Positions 42,738 to 53,350 of a stretch of 64,000 nucleotides of DNA are shown in pieces. The first letter of the stretch is position 1. Every line of letters starts with the position of its first letter. The stretch comes from Ilex aquifolium (taxonomy: Eukaryota > Streptophyta > Magnoliopsida > Aquifoliales > Aquifoliaceae). Location: contig OX637392.1 of NCBI GenBank assembly GCA_951799425.1, positions 40,686,593-40,750,592 of the forward strand, written 5' to 3'. The position numbers were made by a program, and so were the translations under genes. A model generated the notes under the pieces. It was given only the letters and a program-made list of their open reading frames with translations. It did not search any database and was not told the origin of the DNA.

Positions 42738-44310
42738 ATGACCAAACTTTCTCAAGAACAGTGACCGTGGTGAATACTCGTCAAAAGAGAAAAAGTCCTC
42801 AGCAAAGGAACATGGATGTACCGGCTCCTTCTGTATCAAGAACGAAGGATCACTTCGAAAGTGTCAACAAGGAATTCTCCGTTCATTCCAGAGAAAGGAC
42901 CCACCAAACTAGTCTAAGTATCGGGGGCTGGAAGGGGTACCCCCCTTAGCCCGTCAACTTGTTAATGTGATTGAAGAACGGTTAAGAGATCGACTACGAC
43001 ACTTAGAGGAGGACAATGTAAACGTTCTAAATCAACTTGATGAATTCGCATTGTCCAGCAGGGGATCTTGAGACTTGCGGCAGTCGCGCGAGCCCTCCAT
43101 CAGGGAGGTGGGAGTCGGGGACTTGAGGAACCGCCTGAGTGTCAGTGTAGGGAGCTCCAAGGCTCCGAAGTGCCCGAGGGCCAAGGGACAGCCCCCGGAG
43201 GTCCCAGCCAAGAAAACTAAATCATTGGCTTAGAATTACCTTAGTCTAAAACTGTCTGGGTGAGGGGGCGTGGAGGAGTCCAAGGAGGGGTTAACCCTCT
43301 CCGTGCGGAATGTCGGAACTATGGGGGATGTTGACCGACGCCAAGGAGCTGGAGAAATGCGTCCCAAGCAAAGGGGAGACCTCAGGGTACGGTTGGATTC
43401 TAAGAGAAGGGATAAGGCCACACCAGAGGACGACACGGATGACGAAGTAATCTAGTCACCCTTCACTAGGGATATCGTGGAGATGGAGGTGCCAAAGAAG
43501 TTTGCGGTACCAAGATTCAAAGTTTATGATGGACGCTCTGATCCGGAGGCTCACCTTAGACCATACAAACAGATGATGTCCTTATACCACTCAGATCACC
43601 AACTGTTATGCCGAGTGTTCTCAATGAGCGTGAGGGATACTGCCATGAAATGGTTTGAGACCTTTCCACCCAACAGCATAGGGCCTTGGAAGGGGCTAAC
43701 TAGACCATTTTCTACCTAGTTCATCACAGGGAGCAAGCGCCCTAAGGACATTGGGTTGTTGCTGACCCTCAGGTAGAAGGAAGGAGAAACATTCCGCTAG
43801 TACGCCACTCGCTATTGGGAGGAAGTGAATGAAGTGGAGGGATGCTCTGAGGTCATGGCGGCGGCCTCCTTCAGGCTTGGCCTCTCACGGGACAGCGACC
43901 TCTATAGGTCCTTAACAAAAAGAACACCAATGGATATGGGTAAGCTGATGACCCAAATTAATAAGTACTCCCGAATAGAATATGAGATGGTGGGGGGCAA
44001 AGTGAATCCTCAGACCCCAAAGAAGAAGGAAAAGGAGAAAGAAGGGGCCCCTCCCCAAAGGGGATTGGTGCCCGCATCAGGGAGTTCTTTCAAAAAGGTC
44101 TATATTGTGTTTAAGGAGCCCATTTATAACTGCTACACAAGATCAAGAAGGAATCTTTCTTCAAATGGCTGCCTAAGATGCAAGACGATTCGTCCACCAA
44201 GAACCAGAAGGTAAGATTTTCGTACCACCAGGACGTGGGATATCTCAGACAAGATTGCAAAGTCTACAAGTCCTTTCTCGAGAAGTTGGTATAAGAGGGA
44301 CACCTGAAGG
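42738..44310 (+). pseudogene. Gag of Tat-lineage element
   Basis: A possible start MTKLSQEQ at 42738 meets a stop after eight codons. Retrotransposon gag block at 43477-43719 (FAVPRFKVYDGRSDPEAHL, then AMKWFETFPPNSIGPW). Continuation 43825-44214 (AAASFRLGLSRDSDLYRSL, TPMDMGKLMTQINKYSRIE). The nucleocapsid part reads YHQDVGYLRQDCKVYKSFLEKL near 44220-44290, retaining only part of the zinc-binding pattern. Stops separate the blocks. Confidence 0.85.
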
Positions 44311-44315
44311 AATAT

Positions 44316-44894
44316 ATGGGGACCCATGGTGTCGATAATCAAGCCCCTGTCCGTGACAATGTCATTGATGTCATCCATATCTGCCCACTAGAGCGCCTGA
44401 CAACCAATACCCTCAGGTCTAACCTTAAGAGGGTAGCCTTTGCAAGGAAGGTGGATGAAAGAGATGGGGGCCGTCCCAGCAAGAGGCCCCGGACGGATAA
44501 GGAAGGTATTACTTTCTCCAATGCCGACTTAGCAGGCGCGGTCCTCCCCCATGAGGACGCCTTGATCCTAACTTTGAAGATTGGTGGTTTCGATGTCAAA
44601 AGAGTCTTGGTAGACTCCGGGAGTTCCTCGGAGGTGATGTATCTCGAAGTCTTGAAACGCATGGGCCTTGGTTCCAAAGATCTCACCAAAGTCAGAACGC
44701 CTCTCGTTGGGTTCAACGGCTTGTTTGCCTTGCCCTTGGGTAAGATCACACTGTCGGTTACCACGGGACCCGTTACAACCAACACAGAGTTTGTGGTGAT
44801 CGACCCAGAAGGAGTTGGGGCAGTACACTCCACCTATCATAAGAAGTTGAAGTTCCCCACCCCAGAAGGAGTAATGGAAATTCGCGGGGACTAG
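44316..44894 (+). pseudogene. Aspartic protease of Tat-lineage element
   Basis: Open over 192 codons. The active site RVLVDSGSSSEVMYLEVLKRMGL retains the Asp-Ser-Gly triad, followed by LVGFNGLFALPLGKITLSV and EFVVIDPEGVGAVHSTYHKKL, the latter a block that precedes RT in this lineage. Lies directly after gag. Confidence 0.85.
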
Positions 44895-45048
44895 GCGTCC
44901 TCAAAAAAGGTATTTCTATGAAGCGGTGAAGGTGGGGGTCGCCTCCAAGGAAAAGGAGTGAGCCCCGGAAGAGGTGTTGAATAAATAACAATTACAGTCC
45001 GGGCGACTGGGAGTCGACGAGCCGCGGATTGATCTGGCAGACTGCTCA

Positions 45049-45960
45049 ATGGAGGACCTCCAGAAGGTATTTTTGGTGGAAGGAGACGAAGAAAGGTACT
45101 TCCTAGTTGGCTCCACCATGTCCCCAGCCGAGCAGGAAAAGATGGCTATTTTTTTTTTTTTGAGAAGGAATGTAGATGTATTTGTATGGGATGCCATGGA
45201 GATGAAGGGTATAAGTCCTGACGTCATAATCCATAGGCTTCTTGTTAATCTCGCTCACAAGCCAGTGAAGCAAAAATCTTGGGGCATGGCGCTGCATCAC
45301 GCCCAGGCGATAGATGAAGAAGTAGAGAGGCTCGTGGAGGCCAATGCCATCCGAGAGGTTCAGTTCCTGAAATGGCTATCAAATACGGTTTGCGCAAAGA
45401 AGAGCGGAAATGACGCATTTGCGTAGACTTCACTGACCTGAACAAGACTTGTCCTAAGGATGAATTTTCCCTCCCAAAGGTGGATCAGCTAGTGGATGCC
45501 ACAGCAAGGCACGAGCGCATGAGCTTCCTACATGCCAGGGCAGACTACCATCAAATTCCCCTCCATCCGCTTGACCAGGAGAAGACTGTCTTCATCACCC
45601 CAAGGGGGGTTTATTGTTACATGGTCATGTCATTCGGTCTAAAGAATGCAAGAGCTATGTACCAGAGACTCATGAATCGAATGTTCAAGCAGTAGATAGG
45701 GAACACCATGGAGGTGTATATTGATGACATGCTGGTCAAGAGCAAGAGAAGAGAAGATCACATTGCGGACCTAGAAGACACCTTTTCCACCCTCCAGGAG
45801 TATTGACTGAAACTGAATGCGACAAAGTGTGTCTTGGGAGTTGGTTCCGGGAAGTTCCTTGGATACTTAGTAAGTCGGCGCGGTGTCGAAGCCAACCCAT
45901 AACATATACAAGCCATCATAGACGTGCGAAGCCCCCAGACAGTCTGAGAAGTCCAAAGAC
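45049..45960 (+). pseudogene. Reverse transcriptase of Tat-lineage element
   Basis: Blocks in order: FFLRRNVDVFVWDAMEMKGI, DEEVERLVEANAIREV, VDFTDLNKTCPKDEFSLPKV across a frame change near 45425, FLHARADYHQIPLHPLDQEK, VMSFGLKNARAMYQRLMN and the active site YIDDM (45717-45731, both Asp intact). [17 protein letters not shown] follows. Stops at about 45694 and 45804 plus frameshifts make it inactive. A T run of 11 at 45150-45161 lies in the coding sequence. Confidence 0.9.
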
Positions 45961-45968
45961 TCACAGGA

Positions 45969-46520
45969 ATGTTAGCTGCGCTAAATCGTTTCATCTCTCG
46001 GTCATCAGACAAATGCAAGCCCTTCTTCGGGGCAATCAGGAGATCCAGGAAGGATACTTGGAGTCAAGAATGTGAGGAAGCACTTGAGGGGATCAAGGAG
46101 TACCTCAGGGTCCTCCTAACCCTGTCTGTCCCAAAAAGGGGAGAGATGTTGTTCCTTTACTTAGCCGTCTCAGAGTTCGCTGTTAGTGGTGTGCTGGTCC
46201 ACGAGCATCAGCGCGAGCAAAAGCCAGTGTACTACATGAACAAGGCTTTGTTGGACACAGAGACAAGGTATTTGCCCCTAGAAAAGCTAGTATTGGCCCT
46301 GGTCACGTCTGTAAAAAAGTTGAAGCATTACTTCTAAGCACACCCAATCATTGTCCTAACAAATCAACCCTTGAAAGCGATTCTAAGGAAGGCAGAACTC
46401 TCTGGGAGGATATCTAAATGGGCCGTGGAATTGGGTGAACATGATATCCACTACAGACCTCGCACAACCATAAAAGGTCAAGTGTTGGCAGACTTTATTG
46501 CTGAGTTCTCCAAGGAGACA
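45969..46520 (+). pseudogene. RNase H domain (first) of Tat-lineage element
   Basis: Contains LFLYLAVSEFAVSGVLVHEH, KPVYYMNKALLDTETRYLPLEK and TTIKGQVLADFIAEFS. The first catalytic Asp position is not conserved in this text (LYLAVSE in place of a usual LYLAVSD/E form, which is common in Tat elements whose first RNase H has decayed). A stop lies near 46335. Confidence 0.85.
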
Positions 46521-46550
46521 TATCCCCCCGAGGAGGAGCCCTCCATGGAC

Positions 46551-47000
46551 GATCAAGTGTGCTCCTGGAATCTTTGCGTGGATGGATCCTCCAACAACAA
46601 GAGTTCTTGAATTGGGGTACTATTAGTCTCCCTAGAGGGATTGGTAACTGAATAGGCCGTCCGGATAGGCTTCAAGGCGTCCAACAACGAAGCAGAGTAT
46701 GAGGCCCTTATTTTCGGACTTAAACTCGCCAACGCAGCGGGAGCCACGGAGCTAACTGTCCATTGTGATTCTTTATTAGTAGTCAACCAGATCAATGGGG
46801 ATTTTGAAGAAAGAGACTCTAGAATGAAAGCTTACCACCATGAAGTAATGACCTTACTCCACAGGTTCAAGAAAGTTGAAGTCAAACAAGTTCCCCGAGA
46901 CAAGAACGCCCACGCCCACGCCTTGGCATGTCTTGCCTCAGCGCTAGACTCCGACACAACACGAAGGATCATCGTGGAGTACATTCCCAACTCCAGCATA
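46551..47000 (+). pseudogene. Second (archaeal-type) RNase H domain of Tat-lineage element
   Basis: WNLCVDGSSNNKSS (first Asp), then [20 protein letters not shown] (Glu), [15 protein letters not shown] (Asp) and [17 protein letters not shown]. In the last block the usual catalytic Asp (AHADALA) is His, codon CAC at 46917-46919. Tat-lineage elements are known to carry this additional RNase H between the first RNase H and integrase. Two stops (near 46608 and 46652) are present. Confidence 0.85.
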
Positions 47001-47099
47001 GATGGAGTCTCTAGGGTGGTAATCATCCAGGAAGGGGAAGAGTCCCCCAGCTGGATTGATCCACTACTTAAGTTCCTCATCTCCGAAGAACTCCTTGAA

Positions 47100-48264
47100 T
47101 GTCCCAAGAAAGCTAGAAAGACGAAGTTAAGGGCTCCAAGGTTCTGGGCTTCCCCGGATCAAAAGTTGTACCAAAAATCATTCTCTGGACCATACTTGTT
47201 TTGCATCCGCGAGGATAAGGTCGAACCACTCCTGTACGAGGTGCATGAAGGCATATGTGGGGGGGTACTTAGGGGAACGATCAATGGCCCATCGCATGAT
47301 GTCCCAAGGGTATTGGTGGCCGCACATGCAAAGGGACTCGCAAGCTTACGTCCGAAAATGTGATAAGTGTCAGAGGTTCGCTCCAGTCATCAGGCAGCCG
47401 GACGGAGACTTGCGCCCATTAAATAGTCCTTGGTCGTTCGCTCAATGGGGGCTCGACTTAGTTGGACCCCTCCCAAGGGCTCTTGGAGACAAGAAGTTCC
47501 TTATAGTAGGGATTGACTATTTCACAAAGTGGTTCGAGGTAGAGCCATTGACTCATATCAGTGACATGGACACCAAGAAGTTTGTATGGAAGAACATAGT
47601 GACAAGATTTGGAGTCCCCCATGCACTTGTGTCAGACAACGGGACCCAGTTCAACAACGGACCCTTCAAGTCCTTTTGTGAGCATCTTGAGATCCAAAAC
47701 TATTACTCAACGCCCTCATACCCTCAGGCCAACGGACAAGTAGAGTCTTCAAACAAGACCATCATCAACAGGATCAAGAAAAGGCAGGAAAAGGCTAAGA
47801 AAAAGTGGGTGGATGAGCTCCTAAATGTCCTCTAGGCGTACAAGACCACCCCTCGAACCTTGATAGGAGAAACGCCTTACGTCCTCGCATACAGGGTAGA
47901 GGAAGTTATCCCATTGGAAGTAGGCCTCCCTACCATAAAAACACAAGCCTTTGACACAGGGGATAACGATAACCAACTGAATTTGGACATGGACCTCGTG
48001 GAGGAAAAAAGAGAGGTGGCTACCTTAAAATTGCCTGAGTATCAAGAAGGGGTGTTCAGGCTCTACAACAAAAAGGGTTAGGCCCCGAGAATTCCAAATA
48101 GAAAATACACGGGATGTAACAGATGAAAAAATGGGACCTAACTGGGAAGGACCATACAAAGTTACATTAGTATGAGGCTCCAGGTCGTATAAACTAGAAG
48201 ATATGGAAGGAAATGCTGTAATTCGGCCTTGGAATGTAATGAATTTGAAGAAATACTATTTTTG
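47100..48264 (+). pseudogene. Integrase of Tat-lineage element
   Basis: An H2C2-type zinc-binding end with [24 protein letters not shown], reached through a frame change at a run of seven G near 47257-47263. The core shows all three catalytic residues: QWGLDLVGPLP, VSDNGTQFNN and NGQVESSNK, spaced as expected. The C-terminus GETPYVLAYRVEEVIPLEV runs to YYF-stop near 48264. One stop at 47833 splits the core from the C-terminal part. Confidence 0.9.
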
Positions 48265-48304
48265 AAGCATAAACTCTTCTTAAGTGTATCGTCATGGAAA
48301 GCGC

Positions 48305-48664
48305 ATAGCCCTGGAGGTAGAGTCGTAGGACTCTTGCCTTCAAATAAACAAAGGAGCCTAGCCTCCTAGAAGGGGCATGGCCCCGAAGGCAGAGTTGTAA
48401 GACTCTTGCCTCCAAATAAACAAATGAGCCTAGCCTCCTGGAAGGGGCATGGCCCCGAAGGCAAAGTCTTAGGGCTCTTGCCTCCAAATAAACAAAGAAG
48501 CCTAGTCTCCTAGAAGGGGTATAGCCCCGGAGACAGAGACTTAGGGCTCTTGCTTCCAAATAAACAAAGGAGCCTAGCCTCCTGAAAAGCGCATGGCCCA
48601 TGAGGCAGAGTCCTGGGACTCATGCCTCTAGATAAACAAAGGAGCATGGCCTCCTGGAAGGAAC
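48305..48664 (+). repeat. Tandem array of five 72-bp units between pol and antisense ORF
   Basis: Units start at 48305, 48377, 48449, 48521 and 48593, each beginning AT(A/G)GCCC and containing GGACTCTTGCCTCCAAATAA-like text, AACAAAGGAGCCTAG and CCTCC(T)GGAAGG inverted segments. A partial sixth follows to about 48690. Because 72 is a multiple of three, the minus strand reads as a 24-residue repeat, but I regard that as a by-product. Confidence 0.9.
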
Positions 48665-49032
48665 ATGATCCCCCGAGGGAGAACACTTGGGAATTTGAAG
48701 GGAAATTGTCTCCCAGGGAGAAAGGCTAGGCCTTAAGGAAAACCTGCCCTCGAGGGTGCACGATCCTCCCGAGGCAGAGAATGGCCGAGGAAGACCTATT
48801 CCCCCGAGGAGGAAGACGATCTTTTTTTGGGAATGAATACCTTGACCTCGAGGCTCAACACTTAAGTTACAAGTAAGTAAGGGAACGAGTAAACAAGAAC
48901 GAAAAGAAAAAATTCAACACAGATGGAGCAAAGTGATTCTTCATTTAAAAAAAAAAAGAAGAGGGTTTTGCGTCCCCCAAGCTACAAAAATTGCAAAGAA
49001 AAGAAAAGAACGATTACAAGAACAAAAAAAAC

Positions 49033-51455
49033 CTAAGTCTGCGGCGCAAGAGGAGGCCCATTCACCTCGCCGCCGATGCCATCACCTATGTCTCCAAATA
49101 GCTCATTAATGCTGGCGGAGAAGGAGTCGGCAGCAGGAGTGTCAGCCCGAGGCGCCAGAGTAGGGGCAGATACAGAGACCGTGGCTTCAGATCCAATAGT
49201 TGGTGCTGAGTTCGGAACTTGAGAATTCTCAGGGTCTTCGGCTGTAACCTCAGTTGAAGCTTGCACCACCGTCGGGGAAGGGATGTACTCGTGCTCCAAG
49301 AACAGAGGGGACTCCGCAGGGAAGCCTGCAGTCTTGAGGGCTTCATCCCATCCTTGTTTGAAGTATTCTCTTTTTTGCTCCTCAAAGGCTACAAGGATAT
49401 CGTAGGCGCATTGATTCACGATATCCTGCCAAGTCTTGCTGGTGGCCTCTAGTTCAGCCCTGACTTTATCTAGCTCCTGAGTAAGAGCGGAGTAAGTCTG
49501 CTCCGACTCCGTCACCTTGGCCTCGGACGCCGAGAGCTGTTTGGTTGACTCCGTTATTTTCTTCTCAGCATCGACAAAGGCAACACTTATTTTGTCAGCG
49601 TTCCCCTTGGCCGCCTCAGCCTCCTTGAGGAGCTCGGAAATTTAGGCCGCCTGGGAAAACAAAGTCTTGTCCCTAGCTGCCACCTCTTCCTTTGCTATGG
49701 CAAGAGCTCCCTAGCCTCAGCCTTCAACTTCTCGGATTCCTGGAACCTCTCCCATTGTGAGTGAAAGCGCTCAACAATGATCGAGACTTGCTGGACATTC
49801 TGTTAAAAAGAATAGAAGAGGAGTTACACTGATATAAAAAAAAAGGAGAAGAAAAGAGAGAACTACTACTTAGAGCCTTAACACCAGAGAACTCTGGATG
49901 ATGGAGCGGAAGTGATGGTTAGTCGCCCTCCCACGATGCTCCTCCATGTTGGCACAGAATAGAAGCGTCTCGCTCACGGCATAGGCCACGTGAAGGGAGT
50001 GGATGATGGAATCAGAGACCCAGATCGGCATGTTATCACGATCCCGAGCCCGAGCCCGAGGGCGCCACTCCTCAGCCTGAGTCGTCGGCGCCAGTGGAGG
50101 AGTTGGAATTATTGTGGTTGTTGTTGTTGTTGGAGGCACTGATGTCATAGGAGGGATGTGACTGCCCCTTCCACAGCCGGCATCATCGTACCCTTGCTTT
50201 ATCCTTCTTTCCTCCTCATGCTGAAAATCCCTGGGGTGGCCTCGGCAGCGACCGGTTGATCTCGGATGAAGAGGATGGGGGTGAGTAGTCCTTCTTGGTG
50301 GTGGAGGAGGGTCGTCAGAGCTGGACCCATGGCCCCTTCCAGCTGCGAGGGCATCCCTTTGTTTGATGAAGTCCAGGGAGATGCGGGGAACGTCGGACAT
50401 TGCGACTTCAAGTGCATTTTCTTCGTCCAGGCTCTGAAGAACGTTGAAATCTGGCCAAGTTTCCCTCTCGGATGTGCTTGCTTCGGCGTGGAATGTGGTG
50501 GAAGGATCCCTAGCTTCCACTACCTCTTCAGTACCTTCCTCGGTAGCGACTTCTAACTCGGCTTTAGTAGCCCTGTCGGGGTCCTCCTTCAAGTTTTTGC
50601 TGAAAGAGCTCTGACCACTCTGAGGGATCGAAGGGTTGAGGAGTCTGGGAGTACTTTTTGTACCCCAGGTAATAGCCTAGGAGTACATGAGTAGCTCGGC
50701 CAAATCCGTTGTCGATGTACCCACAGACGGTGACGATGTCATCAAAATTAACCAAGTGCCGAGAAGGGGGAGTAGTTTTAGTGTTGGAGACTCCTACACA
50801 AAAGAAGATAAATGTTAAAACATAGGCAAAATTTATCAAGGCAAAGGAAGCTGAGAAGATAGAGGGAAAAGCTGACGTACTTGTCGTTCGTACTCCTTGG
50901 GGCACCATAAGTCATCGTACTCGGGGTCGACCCCCCTCTCTCAACCGCCACTAAAGACCAGCAGATCGTCCTTGTACCCCTTGTCTGAGTCCGGGAGGTG
51001 TGTCACAAGGTACATGGAGGGATCTCGGGCTTTCAGGTAAAAGTTTTGCTGGGGCATTACCCTCAGCAAGGAGAACAAAAGAGGATGTCCTTGAGGCCGA
51101 GGTTGACCTTGAGGCATGCATTTAGGGCCACCACTCCCATTATAATCCTAAATGTATTAAGGTAGCACTGCCCGGGGAAGAGACGAAACCGGGACAGAAA
51201 ATGGAGGAGGAGTGGATGGAGGGGGAATCTGATTCCACCCTCTATGATGGCTTTGGTATAGAAGGGCATGGCATTCTCGGTGCTGACATCGGGGTGATGA
51301 CGTCCTAGGTCGAACTCGTCCACATTGACGATACGAGGAATGTCGTAGTGGGTTTTGAAGTTGGTAATTTGATGGCGACCCTTAACTGTATACTTCCTCA
51401 GCCTAGAAGGTCCAGCCTCTTCGACCTCGGTGACAAGACGACGACGTCTCATCAT
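49033..51455 (-). pseudogene. Antisense ORF of Tat-lineage element (putative gypsy-type transposon protein)
   Basis: Opposite strand to gag-pol, between pol and the 3' LTR, as known for some Tat elements. Start MMRRRRLVTEVEEAG at 51455. N-terminal block FYTKAIIEGGIRFPLHPLLLHFLSRFRLFPGQ plus GVVALNACLKV matches the conserved domain of 'putative gypsy type transposon' proteins. A middle Pro-rich part (50592-49890) and a C-terminal coiled-coil-like part (ELDKVRAELEATSKTWQ, 49515 onward) end at 49033. Two short introns are plausible: 50880-50794 (GTACGTC...TTGTGTAG, 87 bp) and 49884-49800 (GTGTTAAG...TTTTTAACAG, 85 bp). In-frame stops (for example near 50940 and 49640) show decay. Confidence 0.75.
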
Positions 51456-51962
51456 TTTTTGTAGAGGAAAAAGAGACAAAAGGGATTTTCTAAAAATTGG
51501 GAATCCTAAAGGACGTTACGGAGGACCTCAGTGAGCGAAGAACGCCGGAATGAAATGGGAAAGGGAGAATGGCTACCGGAGAAAAAAGAGAAAATAGGGA
51601 AGAAGAAAAACGAGAGAAAGGGTGGGATAGTGTACTCACCGAAAGCGAAAGATGCACAAACGTTGGCTGATGACCTTCTTCTTCGATGACTCTTGAAGGG
51701 GATGGCAGTGAGCACGGGCGAAGGCAATAAATTTTCGGTGGGAACTCCGGCAATAAATCTATGGGATTTGAAAGTTACAGAAACTAGAAGAATGGGGGTT
51801 AAGTCCTGTTTAAATAAGAGAAGAGGTCAGACCCCATCATTGCGCACGAAACACGAAGGGGGGTGCATTCAATGGGCACGATCCCCGACAAATGAAAAGT
51901 GCTCGTACAGTAACGGAGTAGGTGAGCCCTTTCATCTTCTAGTGCCATGTCACCCACGCAGT

Positions 51963-53219
51963 TGATGGGACTCTTCAGATAATCAATAGGGAGTCGACAC
52001 GTGTCCTCGGCACTAAGGGCATCTCCAACGTTCTGATGAAGACACGTGTCCTCGGCACCGAGGACACTTCTACCAGTCACATGATGAAACGTGTCCTCGA
52101 CACTAAGGACACTTTAGTATTCTGAGGGGACACGTGTCCTCGACACTAGGGACACTTCTACTAGTCATATGACGACACGTGTCCTTAGCACTGAGGGCAT
52201 CTCCAGCATTCTGATGAAGACACGTGTCCTCAGCACCGTTGACACTTCTACCAGTCAGATGAAGACACGTATCCTCGGCTTCGAGAGCACCCCAGTATTC
52301 CAAGGAGGACACATGCCCTTGGCCCCGACGCCCTCTGCCTATCAGACTCTGGCACTTGTCCTCAGTGTATGTGCTCTCGGAGTCTTGGGACGCTGACACG
52401 TGTCCTCGACTTGATTAGACCCCGAGAACTATTTTGGCCATGTCACCTCGACCCATGATGGATTATTAACGGTTGCAGCCCATCAATCTTAGAGTTTGAT
52501 AGTGAATCATTGGCTTGCCTTCCCAATGAAGTTAGAACGGTAGAAAGGACATGACCAACAACCAAAGAGAAGTGAACGCGTGGCACCAGTGGCAGAATTG
52601 AAGCCCAATGGACACGGATGCCCCTATTGGCACGTAGCCATTCTAGAAGGGAATTTAATGATCCATCAGGAGGATGGGATGTATTTATTAATCAGAGAAC
52701 CTTGGAGAAAGAACATTGAATGCTCGGGCGCCCGAGCACTTAATGATGAGTGGACCTCCCACATGAGGCAGAAGGTGTTCTGCCCAAAGACTGGTCACCC
52801 CACTTGCTGCCTCCTAGATGGGCCAATGGGGATCTCTTCCTAGAGGGGCACACTTGTCAGCAATGATGACCTTCATAGAAAGTATAAATAGCACTCACAA
52901 ATGTGAGGCAAAGGTACGCAATCTGACCCCAGAACACAAGAATAATGTTTTTTCTTTCCCTTCTCTCACAAACTGACTTGACCGTCGGAGGGGATACGCT
53001 GGAAAACACTCCGGCGCCCTTCTAACCCTTCTTTTGAGTGCCAGGAAGCACCCTCAGCTTGCCAGAATTGATCAGACTATTGGAAAAGCAATTCATCACC
53101 ACTCCTTAGGCCCTATTTGGCCTCCATTTGCCACGATTTCATCGAATTTTGAGTTAAATACGAGTTGACCAAGGGAGAGAGTTGTCTTTCTATTTATTAT
53201 GCGAAAATCACCGCGCACA
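51963..53219 (+). mobile_element. 3' LTR of Tat-lineage gypsy element (1257 bp)
   Basis: Begins TGATGGGACTCTTCA, ends CACCGCGCACA. Aligns throughout with 41503-42716, with many substitutions, so the insertion is not recent. 45-bp repeats at 51995-52412 and TATAAATA at 52883-52890. The text immediately before it (CCCACGCAGT) is not purine-rich; the nearest purine run is GAAGGGGGG at 51855-51863, about 100 bp upstream. Confidence 0.9.
51995..52412 (+). repeat. 45-bp tandem repeats carrying GACACGTGTC in 3' LTR
   Basis: About ten degenerate units; one more than in the 5' LTR, which accounts for most of the length difference (1257 against 1214 bp). Same unit types and order as in 41535-41908 apart from the extra unit. 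Confidence 0.9.
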
Positions 53220-53350
53220 GCTTTTTAAGCCGATTTGTAATTTTTTTTCCTTACTGCTTTGTAGGTCTTGAAGTGTTCTGTCTGATTCATTGCAATTGGT
53301 TTGCTGGAGCGGTCTTTCTCTAAAGGGATGTGATCTATTAGATGTTAACA

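Noticed and set aside
42545-42949. 134-codon plus-strand frame across the LTR end and primer site
   Set aside because: It runs through the LTR boundary and primer site, which are not coding in this element type.
48194-48601. 135-codon minus-strand frame with a 24-residue repeat
   Set aside because: It is the reverse reading of a 72-bp tandem array; the repeat length divisible by three keeps it open.
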